Shown here: positions 16,781 through 24,713 of the stretch, piece by piece
Numbering within the stretch: position 1 is the stretch's first letter
Layout: every line of letters starts with the position of its first letter
NCBI RefSeq assembly: GCF_008630535.1
Contig: NZ_VWPH01000004.1
Coordinates: 310,001 to 374,000 of the forward strand
DNA: 64,000 nucleotides
Source of the DNA: Saccharopolyspora hirsuta
Lineage (GTDB): Bacteria; Actinomycetota; Actinomycetes; Mycobacteriales; Pseudonocardiaceae
Direction: 5' to 3'
Translations under genes and position numbers: made by a program
The notes under the pieces: model-generated
Seen by the model: the letters and a program-made list of their open reading frames with translations, nothing else
Databases searched by the model: none
Told to the model about the DNA's origin: nothing

Positions 16781-16810
16781 TTGACAACCGCGGTCCGCGC
16801 CCCGCAAGAT
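16781..16810 (+). promoter_or_regulatory. Housekeeping-type promoter of the MHS transporter
   Basis: A perfect -35 TTGACA (16781-16786), an 18-bp spacer and a -10-like CAAGAT (16805-16810). Transcription would start near 16817, inside the proposed GntR operator, and give a leader of about 67 nt to the ATG at 16884. Confidence 0.55.
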
Positions 16811-16814
16811 TCCA

Positions 16815-16833
16815 GATCGTATTTGATTTCGTA
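16815..16833 (+). promoter_or_regulatory. Putative GntR operator, site A
   Basis: The 19-mer GATCGTATTTGATTTCGTA matches the site at 27224-27242 at 16 of 19 positions. It overlaps the expected transcription start of the transporter gene, the position of a repressor site. The cluster encodes two closely related GntR proteins that could bind it. Confidence 0.6.
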
Positions 16834-16883
16834 GTTGATGTTGCCCAACGCAGCACCGCATCGGACACAGCAAAGGAGCTGCC

Positions 16884-18251
16884 ATGCCCGAACCCGACCT
16901 CACCCGGGAGAGAACTCGGCGCGAGCACCGCCGAGTCGCGTTGGGCACGCTCGTCGGCACCACCATCGAGTGGTACGACTTCTTCATCTACGCCAACGCC
17001 GCCGCCCTGGTGCTGACGCCGATGTTCTTCGAGCCGTTCGTGGCCTCCTACGGCGAGCTCGCCGGGCGGTTGATCTCGTTCGCCACCGTCGGGGTCAGCT
17101 TCTTCTTCCGCCCGCTCGGCGCGATGGTCGCGGGGCACTTCGGCGACAAGCTCGGGCGCAAGGCCATGCTGGTCCTGACCCTGATGCTCATGGGCGCGTC
17201 CACGACGCTGATCGGCCTGGTGCCCGGCTACGCGTCCATCGGGATCTGGGCGCCGATCCTGCTCATCGTGCTGCGCATCCTGCAGGGCTTCTCCGCGGGT
17301 GGCGAGTGGGGCGGGGCCGCGCTCATGGCCGTCGAGCACGCCCCGGCGAACCGGCGCGGGCGCTACGGCGGATTCCCGCAGATCGGGGTTCCGGTCGGCA
17401 TGCTGATCGCCACCGCGGTGCTCAGCGTCGTCACCGCGACGACCACCGAGCAGCAGTTCCTCGACTGGGGGTGGCGGGTCCCGTTCCTGCTGTCCGTGGT
17501 GCTCATCGCGGTGGGCATGGTGATCCGGCTGGGCGTCGCCGAGTCGCCGGTGTTCGCCGGGGCCGAGGGCGAGCAGGGCCGCGTCAAGCTGCCGCTGGTG
17601 CAGATGTTCCGGTTCAACGGGCCGCAGGTGCTGCAGGGGACGCTCACGTTCGCCGCGAACAACGCGGCCGGGTACATGGTGACCGGCGGCTACCTGCTCT
17701 CCTACACCACGACGGTCCTGGAGATGGACCGCTCGACGGTGCTCAACCTGGTCAGCTTCACCAGCGCCGCCTGGGTCGTCACGACGATGGCCAGCGCGAT
17801 GCTGTCGGACCGGATCGGGCGGACCGCGGTGTACAAGATCGGGTTCGCCGCGCTGATCGTCTGGGTGTTCCCGATGTTCTGGCTGATCGACACCGAGAAC
17901 GTGCTGCTGATCGGCCTGGCGATGCTGGTCTTCAGCATCGGCATCGGCTTCACCTACGGCCCGCAGGCGGCCATGCTCGCCGAGATGTTCCCCGCCCAGG
18001 TCCGCTACTCCGGGGCCGGGCTGTCCTACGCCTTCGGCGCGATCCTGGGCGGCGCCTTCGCCCCGATGATCGCGACCTGGCTGCAGGCCGCGTTCGGCAG
18101 CTCCATGGCGGTGTCCGGCTACCTGCTCGCCCTCGCGGTGGTCGGCCTGATCGCCACGTACACGATCAAGGACCGCACCGGCAAGTCCCTCGGCGCGGAC
18201 GCGTTCGACATCCCGGGAGCCGCCGAGCTCTCCGCGGCGGCCAACCGGTAG
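16884..18251 (+). CDS. MFS transporter, metabolite:H+ symporter (MHS) family
   Basis: A 455-residue carrier with about 12 membrane segments. The MHS opening TIEWYDFFIYANAAALVL is followed by FFRPLGAMVAGHFGDKLGRKAML and then by RILQGFSAGGEWGGAALMAVEHAP, both diagnostic of the family (shikimate, proline/betaine, aromatic acid and dicarboxylate symporters). The ATG at 16884 has AAAGGAG before it. It is followed by a terminator. The shared operator and position point to uptake of the aromatic acid degraded by the genes at 19.8-27.2 kb. Confidence 0.88.
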   Translation: MPEPDLTRERTRREHRRVALGTLVGTTIEWYDFFIYANAAALVLTPMFFEPFVASYGELAGRLISFATVGVSFFFRPLGAMVAGHFGDKLGRKAMLVLTLMLMGASTTLIGLVPGYASIGIWAPILLIVLRILQGFSAGGEWGGAALMAVEHAPANRRGRYGGFPQIGVPVGMLIATAVLSVVTATTTEQQFLDWGWRVPFLLSVVLIAVGMVIRLGVAESPVFAGAEGEQGRVKLPLVQMFRFNGPQVLQGTLTFAANNAAGYMVTGGYLLSYTTTVLEMDRSTVLNLVSFTSAAWVVTTMASAMLSDRIGRTAVYKIGFAALIVWVFPMFWLIDTENVLLIGLAMLVFSIGIGFTYGPQAAMLAEMFPAQVRYSGAGLSYAFGAILGGAFAPMIATWLQAAFGSSMAVSGYLLALAVVGLIATYTIKDRTGKSLGADAFDIPGAAELSAAANR

Positions 18252-18264
18252 CCGCCCGGCGCGG

Positions 18265-18294
18265 GGGGGCGGTCCGGGAAGCCGCACCGCCCCC
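18265..18294 (+). terminator. Hairpin terminator after the MHS transporter
   Basis: A 9-bp perfect stem, GGGGGCGGT (18265-18273) with ACCGCCCCC (18286-18294), and a 12-nt loop. It starts 14 bp after the stop codon and lacks a U-tract, as is common in high-GC actinomycetes. Confidence 0.7.
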
Positions 18295-18298
18295 GCCG

Positions 18299-18308
18299 TA
18301 TACGATCG
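18299..18308 (-). promoter_or_regulatory. Putative GntR operator half, site C
   Basis: TATACGATCG here is the exact reverse complement of the first part of site B at 27224-27242 (CGATCGTATA). It lies 34 bp upstream of the chosen start of the first GntR gene, suggesting autoregulation. Only the core matches; the outer part of the 19-mer is not conserved. Confidence 0.45.
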
Positions 18309-18341
18309 CAGGTGTCGCCAGCCGAGGACGGAACGAGGGAG

Positions 18342-19019
18342 ATGCCGAGTACAGCCGGTGCGCAGGCGCTGTCGAAGTCGGAGAAGGTCTACCGGGAACT
18401 CCACTCCCGCATCCTGTCGGGGCGCTACGCCAGCGGATACCGGCTGGTCCTGGACCAGATCGCCCGCGAGTTCGGCACCAGCCCGGTGCCGGTGCGCGAG
18501 GCGGTGCGGCGGCTCGAGGCCGAGGGCCTGGTGACGTTCACCCGCAACGTGGGGGCCCAGGTCGCGGGCATCAACACCTCCGACTACGCCAACGCGATGC
18601 AGACCCTCGCCTACCTCGAAGGCGCGGCCACCAGCCTCGCCGCCGCGCGCATCACCCCGGAGCAGCTGGCGGAGGCCGCGTCGCTCAACGCGGAGATGCG
18701 CCAGCTGTGCGAGGGGACGCTGGACCCGGTGCGGTTCACCGAGCTCAACCACCGCTTCCACTGGGTGCTGTGCGAGAGCTGCCCGAACCAGCATCTGCTC
18801 GACCTGGTGCACCGGGAGTGGCAGCGGATGTCCGGCATCCGGCGCTCCAGCTTCACCTTCGTCCCGAGCCGCACCCTGTCCTCAGTGGACGAGCACGACC
18901 GGATCATCGCGCTCATCCGGGCCGGTGCCTCGCAGGAGGAGATCGAGCGCGTCGCGCGCGACCACAAGCTCCGGACGATGACCGAGTACGTGACCTCCCG
19001 CCCCGATTCCGCGTCCTGA
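18342..19019 (+). CDS. GntR-family regulator, FCD subfamily (paralogue of the gene at 27328)
   Basis: A 225-residue repressor-type regulator. The N-terminal winged helix contains GYRLVLDQIAREFGTSPVPVREAVRRLEAEGLVTF. The C-terminal FCD ligand-binding domain has helices with LEGAATSLAA, ELNHRFHWVLCESCPN and VDEHDRIIALIRAG. I chose ATG 18342, which gives the same length as its paralogue at 27328-28005; a GTG at 18312 would also be possible. The recognition helix VPVREAxRRLEAEGLVTF is identical between the two apart from one conservative change, so they should bind the same operator. FCD proteins typically sense small organic acids. Confidence 0.88.
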   Translation: MPSTAGAQALSKSEKVYRELHSRILSGRYASGYRLVLDQIAREFGTSPVPVREAVRRLEAEGLVTFTRNVGAQVAGINTSDYANAMQTLAYLEGAATSLAAARITPEQLAEAASLNAEMRQLCEGTLDPVRFTELNHRFHWVLCESCPNQHLLDLVHREWQRMSGIRRSSFTFVPSRTLSSVDEHDRIIALIRAGASQEEIERVARDHKLRTMTEYVTSRPDSAS

Positions 19020-19110
19020 CGCCGCAGCCCGGCTCGTGCTGCGGGCGCTTAGGATTCGGGTGCCCCAGACCGAACGTTCGCCCGCGCACCGGGCAGGAAG
19101 GCACGACTCC

Positions 19111-19815
19111 ATGCCCGACCGGCAGGCCGGCTCGCAGACCTTGAGCCGCGGCATCAGGTTGCTCGAGATCCTCGCCGCCGCCGACCGCAACCTGTCGATC
19201 GACGAGCTCGCCGCCGAGCTCGAGGTGCACCGCTCGGTCGCCTACCGGCTGCTGCGCACCCTGGAGGACCACGGGCTGGTCGTCCGCGACGGCGCCGGGC
19301 GGATCGCGCTCGGGGCGGGCTTGGCGGCGCTCGCCGCGGGCGTCTCGCGGGACCTGCAGTCCGCCGCGCTCCCCGAACTCGCCGACGTCGCCGACGAGTT
19401 CGGGATGACCTGCCTGCTCGCGGTGCAGCACGACGGCGACGAGGCCGTCACCCTGGTCAGCAGCGCGCCCCGGCAGACGGTGGCCGTGGTGTCCTACCGG
19501 CCCGGCCACCGCCACCCGATCACCCGCGGCGGGCCGGGCAAGGCGATCCTGCTGGAGCTCCCCGAGAGCGCCTGGCCCGCGGACATGACCGACGAGCTGC
19601 GCGCCGAGATCGCGGAGAGCCGCGCGCTGGGGTTCGCGCGCAGCAGCGACGAGGTAGTCCCGTCGCTGCGCTCCGTCGCGGTGCCCCTGGTCCTGCCCGA
19701 CCAGCCGCTGGCCTCCATCGCGGTCATCCACGTCTCGCTCCCCCGCCCCGAGGCGGAGATCGCCGCACGCCTCAAGACCGCCGCGGAACGCGTGCAGCGG
19801 GCGTACGGCGCCTGA
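19111..19815 (+). CDS. IclR-family transcriptional regulator
   Basis: A 234-residue IclR protein. It has the N-terminal winged helix (SRGIRLLEILAAADRNLSIDELAAELEVHRSVAYRLLRTLEDHGLV) and the GAF-like effector domain (ADVADEFGMTCLLAVQHDGDEAVTL, GHRHPITRGGPGKAIL). ATG 19111 behind AGGAAGG is preferred over a longer start at 19036. It faces the flavin monooxygenase gene tail to tail, with 7 bp between them. IclR proteins bind 15-bp palindromes as dimers, and two such palindromes lie at the monooxygenase promoter, so that gene is its probable target. The effector is likely an aromatic substrate or intermediate. Confidence 0.87.
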   Translation: MPDRQAGSQTLSRGIRLLEILAAADRNLSIDELAAELEVHRSVAYRLLRTLEDHGLVVRDGAGRIALGAGLAALAAGVSRDLQSAALPELADVADEFGMTCLLAVQHDGDEAVTLVSSAPRQTVAVVSYRPGHRHPITRGGPGKAILLELPESAWPADMTDELRAEIAESRALGFARSSDEVVPSLRSVAVPLVLPDQPLASIAVIHVSLPRPEAEIAARLKTAAERVQRAYGA

Positions 19816-19822
19816 CCCCGCG

Positions 19823-21730
19823 TCAGCTGCCGACGGGTCGCTTCGCGGCGCTGAAGATTCCCGCGAAGAACGCGGCCAGCTCGTCCACGGCGTCCAGCGG
19901 GAGCACGTCGGCCACGTAGTGGTCGGGCCGCACCACGACGAGCGCGCCGCCGCGGTCGATGCCGCGCGCCTCGAAGATGTCGTCCGCCGGGTCGGCGGCG
20001 TAGACCTTCTCGTAGTCCACGAGGGAGAACGGGCCGACCTTCGGCAGGAACGCCCGGGGCACCGCGCCGAGGTCGACGCCGTGGTGATCCTGCTGGTAGA
20101 TGACCTTGACGTCGAACCACGCGTCGATGTCGCCGTCCTCCGGCGCGTACGCGACCACCGGTGAGTTCGGCGAGCTGACGATCCACTCGGCGAAGTCGGT
20201 GGTCTTCGACGGCTCCCCCGCGGCGGGCCGGTCGGCGAACGCGTAGATCCGCCAGCGCCCGTCCGCGCGGTGGTGGTGGCCCAGGTGCACCGGGTTGGCG
20301 TCGCAGACCCGGGTGACGCGGTTGGACTTGAAGCGCTTGCCGACCGGGAAGCCGGTGGCCAGGTCCTGGTGGGTGCCCGCGCCGATGATCATCGACGGCT
20401 GGTACTGGGTCATCAGCCCGGCGGGGAACTCCGCGGTCTTGACGTAGAAGTCCTCCAGCTCGGTGGGGTCGGACAGCTCCTCGGGCTTGGCGGCCATCAG
20501 GCTCGACCACTGCCGGTCGAAGTCGATCAGGTTCTGCGCGATCACCTGGCGCTCCGCGGAGTAGGTGTCCAGCAGCGCCTCGGGGGCGCGGCCGTCGAGC
20601 ACGTGCGCGACCTTCCAGGCGATGTTCCAGCCGTCCTGGATCGACACGTTCATGCCCTGCCCCGCCTTCGCGCTGTGCGTGTGGCAGGCGTCGCCGGTGA
20701 TGAACACCCGGGGGCTGCGGATGCCCACGAGCTCCTCCGGCACGTCGTCGAACTTCGCGGCCAGCCGGTGCCCCACCTCGTACACGCTGCGCCAGCAGAC
20801 GTGCTTCACGTCCAGCTTGTACGGGTGCATGATCCGGTTGGCGCGGGCCTCGACCTCCTCCTGCGTCGTGTTGCGCACCGCGCCGTTGTCGTCCTCGGAG
20901 ACCTCGCCCAGGTCGACGTACATCCGGAACAGGTGGTTGCCCTCCCGCGGGATGTGCAGGATGCTGCCGCCGTCGTGCGACTGGATGGCGCACTTGGTGC
21001 GGATGTCGGGGAAGTCGGTCTCGGCCAGCACGTCCATCACGCCCCACGCGTGGTTGGCCTGGTCGCCCACGAGTTCGAGGCCGATCGACTCGCGCACCTT
21101 GCTGCGCGCGCCGTCGCACCCGATCACGTACTTGGCCCGGACCGTCCGCTGCGCGCCCTCGTCCTCGCCCGCGCTGCGGCGCAGCGTGACCGCGACCGGG
21201 TACTCCCCCTCCTCGGCGACCTCGAGGGTGATGAACTCGTAGCCGTAGTCCGGGACCAGGCGCGCCGGGGCGTTGCGCGCCGCCTCGGCGAAGTAGTCGA
21301 GCACCCGCGCCTGGTTGACGATCAGGTGCGGGAACTCGCTGATCCCGGACGGGTCGTCAGGGGCGCGCGCGGCGCGGACGATGTTCTCCGGGTTCTCCGG
21401 GTCCGGCTTCCAGAAGGCCATCTCGGTGATCCGGTAGGCCTCCTCGGTGATCCGCCCGGCGAAGCCGAACGCCTGGAACGTCTCGACGCTGCGGGCCTGG
21501 ATGCCGTCGGCCTGCCCCACCTCGAGGCGGCCCGGGCGGCGGTCGATGATGCGCGTGACGATGCCGGGGAACTGCGCCAGTTGCGCGGCAGCGATCATCC
21601 CGGCCGGGCCGCTGCCCACGATGAGGACGTCGACCTCCTCCGGGAGCTCCTCGGGACGATCGACACCGACCCCCGCGGGCGGCTGGATCCGCGGATCGCC
21701 GGAGACGTACCCGTGGTGGTGAAACTGCAC
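19823..21730 (-). CDS. FAD-dependent aromatic hydroxylase (phenol 2-monooxygenase / 3-hydroxybenzoate 4-monooxygenase type)
   Basis: A 635-residue single-component flavoprotein hydroxylase using NAD(P)H and oxygen. The FAD-binding GSGPAG is at residues 39-44 (VDVLIVGSGPAGMIAAAQL), YVIGCDGARSKVRESIG is the DG motif, and VFITGDACHTHSAKAGQGMNVSIQD is the GD motif. The C-terminal thioredoxin-like domain ends near the last residues. Length and ending match MobA/PheA-type enzymes. The start is GTG 21730 behind AGGAGG. It is transcribed apart from hpaD, which ends in two hairpins upstream. It would make the catechol-type substrate for the HpaD-like ring-cleaving enzyme. The exact phenol (hydroxyphenylacetate, hydroxybenzoate or other) is open. 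Confidence 0.82.
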   Translation of the reverse strand: MQFHHHGYVSGDPRIQPPAGVGVDRPEELPEEVDVLIVGSGPAGMIAAAQLAQFPGIVTRIIDRRPGRLEVGQADGIQARSVETFQAFGFAGRITEEAYRITEMAFWKPDPENPENIVRAARAPDDPSGISEFPHLIVNQARVLDYFAEAARNAPARLVPDYGYEFITLEVAEEGEYPVAVTLRRSAGEDEGAQRTVRAKYVIGCDGARSKVRESIGLELVGDQANHAWGVMDVLAETDFPDIRTKCAIQSHDGGSILHIPREGNHLFRMYVDLGEVSEDDNGAVRNTTQEEVEARANRIMHPYKLDVKHVCWRSVYEVGHRLAAKFDDVPEELVGIRSPRVFITGDACHTHSAKAGQGMNVSIQDGWNIAWKVAHVLDGRAPEALLDTYSAERQVIAQNLIDFDRQWSSLMAAKPEELSDPTELEDFYVKTAEFPAGLMTQYQPSMIIGAGTHQDLATGFPVGKRFKSNRVTRVCDANPVHLGHHHRADGRWRIYAFADRPAAGEPSKTTDFAEWIVSSPNSPVVAYAPEDGDIDAWFDVKVIYQQDHHGVDLGAVPRAFLPKVGPFSLVDYEKVYAADPADDIFEARGIDRGGALVVVRPDHYVADVLPLDAVDELAAFFAGIFSAAKRPVGS

Positions 21731-21775
21731 GGTTCCTCCTCACATCGTTGTGGGTTCTACGCGTGACCCGCGCTT

Positions 21776-21810
21776 GTTCTATAAACGAACATGAAGTTCT
21801 AATATCGAAC
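21776..21810. promoter_or_regulatory. Two 15-bp palindromic operators, 20 bp apart
   Basis: GTTCTATAAACGAAC (21776-21790) and GTTCTAATATCGAAC (21796-21810) are both GTTC-N7-GAAC palindromes. Their starts are exactly 20 bp apart, about two helical turns, so two dimers would bind on the same DNA face. They lie 46-80 bp upstream of the monooxygenase start and overlap an AT-rich -10-like TATAGA (minus strand). The adjacent IclR regulator is the best candidate for binding. Confidence 0.65.
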
Positions 21811-21816
21811 GGCCGT

Positions 21817-21824
21817 ATCGTATA
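21817..21824 (+). promoter_or_regulatory. ATCGTATA element, possible GntR half-site D
   Basis: ATCGTATA here repeats the core of the GntR sites at 18299 and 27225. It lies between arms GGCCG and CGGCC (21811-21831), next to the two GTTC-N7-GAAC operators. It may let the GntR pair also act on the monooxygenase promoter. Weak on its own. Confidence 0.35.
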
Positions 21825-21977
21825 GTTCGGCCGCAGCCCCGCACAAGGGCGAAATGCGGGACGACGACAGCGGTTGTGCCGAGTTCCGGCGGAAGATCAG
21901 TTGTGCGCCAACCACTTTGCCCGTTCGGTTCGCGAATCCCGCCGAACGGAGCGGAAACCGCCGCGCCAACGACCGCT

Positions 21978-22008
21978 GGGGCCTGCCCGGTCCAGCTGGG
22001 CAGGCCCC
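21978..22008 (-). terminator. Strong hairpin terminator downstream of hpaD
   Basis: An 11-bp perfect stem, GGGGCCTGCCC (21978-21988) with GGGCAGGCCCC (21998-22008), and a 9-nt loop. A second hairpin lies at 22030-22055. Together they separate the hpa operon from the monooxygenase gene. The rest of the 394-bp gap (21731-22124) holds the operators listed above and no gene I can support. Confidence 0.75.
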
Positions 22009-22029
22009 GTCGGTCAGCGCGCGCCGACG

Positions 22030-22055
22030 GGCGGAGCCCCGGCCAGGGCTCCGCC
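22030..22055 (-). terminator. Second hairpin downstream of hpaD
   Basis: A 10-bp perfect stem, GGCGGAGCCC (22030-22039) with GGGCTCCGCC (22046-22055), loop of 6 nt. It is the first of the two hairpins that hpaD transcripts meet, 70 bp after its stop codon. Confidence 0.7.
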
Positions 22056-22124
22056 GCCGGAAATCACCTGTGCAGGCCGGGAATCAGCACAGCAGCCGAA
22101 ACCCGGGCGGCGCAAGTCGTTCGA

Positions 22125-23186
22125 TCACAACGAGTTCCCGAGCTTGAAGCCCTCCGCGACGTCGTCCTTGCGGGTGTAGGAGAACCCGTCGGCGCCGATC
22201 GTCACGGCCATCTCGCTGGCGTCGGTGCGCTCCTGCACCGGCTGCGGGTTGCCGTCCAGGTCGAGGACCGGCGAGGCCTCGGTGTACCAGGACGGGACGA
22301 CCGGGTTGCCCCACCAGTCGCGGCGCTGGTTGTCGTGCACGTCCCAGGTCACCACCGGGTTGTCCGGGTCGCCGGTGTAGTAGTCCTGGGTGTAGATCTC
22401 CACCCGGTGCCCGTCGGGGTCGCGGATGTAGAGGTAGAAGGCGTTGGACACGCCGTGCCGCCCGGGACCGCGCTCGATGACGTCGGACTTGCGCAGCGCG
22501 CCGAGCTTGTCGCAGATGGCCAGGATGTTGTGCTTCTCGTGGGTGGCGAAGGCGATGTGGTGCAACCGCGGCCCGTCGCCACCGGTGAGCGCGGTGTCGT
22601 GCACGGTCGCCTTGCGCCGCAACCACGCCGCGTAGGTGGTGCCCTCCTCGTCCTTGATGTCCTCGGTGACCCGGAACCCGAGCTCCTCCAGGTACTTCCG
22701 CCCCTTCGGCACGTCCGGGGTCACCTGGTTGAAGTGGTCCAGGCGCACCAGCGCTCCCGGGGTGTAGAGGTCGTAGCGCCAGGCCAGCCGCTCGACGTGC
22801 TCGACCTCGTAGAAGAACTCGTACGGGAAGCCCAGCGGGTCGGTGACCCGGACCGAGTCGCCGATCCCCTTGGTGAAACCGCCCTTCCGGCGCTCCGTGC
22901 GGCACCCGCGGGCGGCGAACCACCGCTCGGCCCGGTCCACGTCCTCCGGGGTGCGGACGCGGTAGGCGAACGCCGCCGCGGCGGCGACCGGGCCCTTGCG
23001 CAGCACCAGGTTGTGGTGGATGAACTCCTCGAAGGAGCGGAGGTAGATCGCCTCGTCGTCCTCCTCGGTGACCACCAGGCCGAGGGTGTCCACGTAGAAC
23101 TCCCGGGAGGCGGCCAGGTCGGTGACCACCAGGTCCAGGTAGGCGCAGCGGACGATGTCGGGCGGGGTCAGCTCCGAGACACTCAT
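22125..23186 (-). CDS. hpaD: Extradiol ring-cleavage dioxygenase, homoprotocatechuate 2,3-dioxygenase type
   Basis: A 353-residue two-domain VOC-fold extradiol dioxygenase, the length of the Brevibacterium enzyme family. The metal ligands of the family fit His151 (VRLDHFNQV), His210 (RLHHIAFATHEKHN) and Glu263 (DPDGHRVEIYTQDYY). The conserved C-terminal stretch NPVVTWDVHDNQRRDWWGNPV, typical of 3,4-dihydroxyphenylacetate dioxygenases, is present. It opens the catechol ring with oxygen next to the hydroxyls, giving a semialdehyde for the HpaE-like dehydrogenase encoded 31 bp upstream. It is the last gene of the four-gene minus-strand operon. Homoprotocatechuate is the expected substrate; protocatechuate-like relatives are possible. 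Confidence 0.85.
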   Translation of the reverse strand: MSVSELTPPDIVRCAYLDLVVTDLAASREFYVDTLGLVVTEEDDEAIYLRSFEEFIHHNLVLRKGPVAAAAAFAYRVRTPEDVDRAERWFAARGCRTERRKGGFTKGIGDSVRVTDPLGFPYEFFYEVEHVERLAWRYDLYTPGALVRLDHFNQVTPDVPKGRKYLEELGFRVTEDIKDEEGTTYAAWLRRKATVHDTALTGGDGPRLHHIAFATHEKHNILAICDKLGALRKSDVIERGPGRHGVSNAFYLYIRDPDGHRVEIYTQDYYTGDPDNPVVTWDVHDNQRRDWWGNPVVPSWYTEASPVLDLDGNPQPVQERTDASEMAVTIGADGFSYTRKDDVAEGFKLGNSL

Positions 23187-23217
23187 CGTTGAACGTTCCT
23201 TCGCTTGCGTGACGCCC

Positions 23218-24711
23218 TCAGGCGCCGAACTTGGGGGTGTGGACGGGCGCCAGCGAGATGTGCACGGCCTGCTGGTCGGAGTAGAAGTCCAGCGACCGGT
23301 AGCCGCCCTCGTGGCCGAGCCCGGAGGCCTTCACCCCGCCGAACGGGGTGCGCAGGTCGCGGACGTTGTGCGAGTTCAGCCAGACCATGCCCGCGTCGAT
23401 GCGCTGCCCGAAGTTGTGCGCGCGCTCGAGGTTCGAGGTCCACACGTAGGCCGCCAGGCCGTACTTGACGTCGTTGGCCAGCTGCAGCGCTTCCTCGTCG
23501 GTGTCGAACGGGGTGATCGCCACGACCGGGCCGAAGATCTCCTCCTGGAAGATCCGCGCGGTCGGCGGCACGTCCACGAACACCGTCGGCTGCACGTAGT
23601 TGCCCGACTCCAGGCCCTCCGGCCGACCGCCGCCGGCGGCCAGCTTGGCCTCGGTCTTGCCGATCTCGATGTAGCTGGTCACCTTCTGGTAGTGCTCGGG
23701 GTGCACCAGCGCGCCGACCTCGGTCGCCGGGTCGTGCGGGTCGCCCACCTTGATGTTCTTCGCCCGCTCGACGTAGCGCCGGACGAACTCGTCGTAGATC
23801 GGCCGCTCCACCAGGATCCGGCTGCCCGCCGTGCAGCGCTCGCCGTTGAGCGAGAACACGCCGAACACCGTCGAGTCGATCGCGGCGTCCAGGTCGGCGT
23901 CGGCGAACACCACGGCCGGGCTCTTGCCGCCGAGCTCCATGGACAGCGCCTTCAGCGTCGGCGCGGCGTTGGCGAAGATCAGCTTGCCGGTGGCCGATTC
24001 CCCGGTGAACGAGATCAGCTGCACGTCCTCGTGCTTGACCAGCGCGTCACCGGCCTCCTCGCCGATGCCGTTGACCAGGTTGAACACCCCGTCCGGCACC
24101 CCGGCCTCGCGGAAGATCTCCGGCCACAGGCTGGCCGACAGCGGGGTGAACTCGGCGGGCTTGAGCACCACGGTGCAGCCCGAGGCCAGCGCCGGGGCGA
24201 GCTTCCAGCTCTCCAGCATGAACGGCGTGTTCCACGGGGTGATCAGCCCGGCCACGCCCTTGGGCTTGCGGTTGACGTAGTTGACCTGCTTGCCCGGCAC
24301 CTTGTAGGTGTCGTCGGCCTGCGCCACGATCAGGTCGGCGAAGAACCGGAAGTTCTCCGCGGCCCGCTTCGCCTGCCCGAGCGCCTGGGTGACGGGCAGC
24401 CCGGTGTCGAAGGTCTCGAGCTCGGCCAGCCGCTCGTTGCGGGTCTCCACGATGTCGGCGATCCGGTTGAGCACCCGGGCCCGCTCCCGCGGCAGCATCC
24501 GCGGCCAGGGGCCCTCGTCGAAGGCCTTGCGGGCGGCGGCGACGGCGCGGTCGACGTCGGCCTGCTTGCCCGCCGAGGCCTCGAGGTAGTTCTGGTTGGA
24601 CACCGGGTCCAGGACGTCGAAGGTGGCGCCGTCCAGGCTGTCCACGAACTCGCCGTCGATGAAGTGCTGGATCCGCTTCGGGAGGTTCTGCGGCACGTGC
24701 TGGATCGTCAT
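23218..24711 (-). CDS. hpaE: Aldehyde dehydrogenase, 5-carboxymethyl-2-hydroxymuconate semialdehyde dehydrogenase type
   Basis: A 497-residue NAD(P)-dependent aldehyde dehydrogenase. The catalytic residues are Glu259 (SMELGGKSPAVVF) and Cys293 (NGERCTAGSRI), with the cofactor turn FTGESATGKLI and the PWNTP motif (ITPWNTPFMLESWKLAPAL). The start is ATG 24711 behind GGAGGA at 8-nt spacing; a GTG at 24717 overlapping the previous stop as GTGA is a weaker alternative. It oxidises the ring-cleavage semialdehyde to the dicarboxylate form. The overall sequence and neighbours support HpaE rather than a general dehydrogenase. Confidence 0.87.
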   Translation of the reverse strand: MTIQHVPQNLPKRIQHFIDGEFVDSLDGATFDVLDPVSNQNYLEASAGKQADVDRAVAAARKAFDEGPWPRMLPRERARVLNRIADIVETRNERLAELETFDTGLPVTQALGQAKRAAENFRFFADLIVAQADDTYKVPGKQVNYVNRKPKGVAGLITPWNTPFMLESWKLAPALASGCTVVLKPAEFTPLSASLWPEIFREAGVPDGVFNLVNGIGEEAGDALVKHEDVQLISFTGESATGKLIFANAAPTLKALSMELGGKSPAVVFADADLDAAIDSTVFGVFSLNGERCTAGSRILVERPIYDEFVRRYVERAKNIKVGDPHDPATEVGALVHPEHYQKVTSYIEIGKTEAKLAAGGGRPEGLESGNYVQPTVFVDVPPTARIFQEEIFGPVVAITPFDTDEEALQLANDVKYGLAAYVWTSNLERAHNFGQRIDAGMVWLNSHNVRDLRTPFGGVKASGLGHEGGYRSLDFYSDQQAVHISLAPVHTPKFGA

Positions 24712-24713
24712 GG

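Larger units (their letters stand above)
16489..16883. other. Divergent intergenic region with promoter and operator for the MHS transporter
   Basis: These 395 bp separate the start of E1 alpha (minus) from the start of an MFS gene (plus). The right third holds a clear promoter and operator (listed separately). In the remainder I see no supported gene and no repeat. Confidence 0.6.

Noticed and set aside
16599..16784. Small 61-codon frame in the E1 alpha / transporter intergenic region
   Set aside because: No good ribosome-binding site, no recognisable sequence, and it lies where regulatory DNA is expected.
21854..22147. Small plus-strand frames between the hydroxylase and hpaD genes
   Set aside because: They run through two strong hairpins and antisense into hpaD; composition is like random high-GC sequence.
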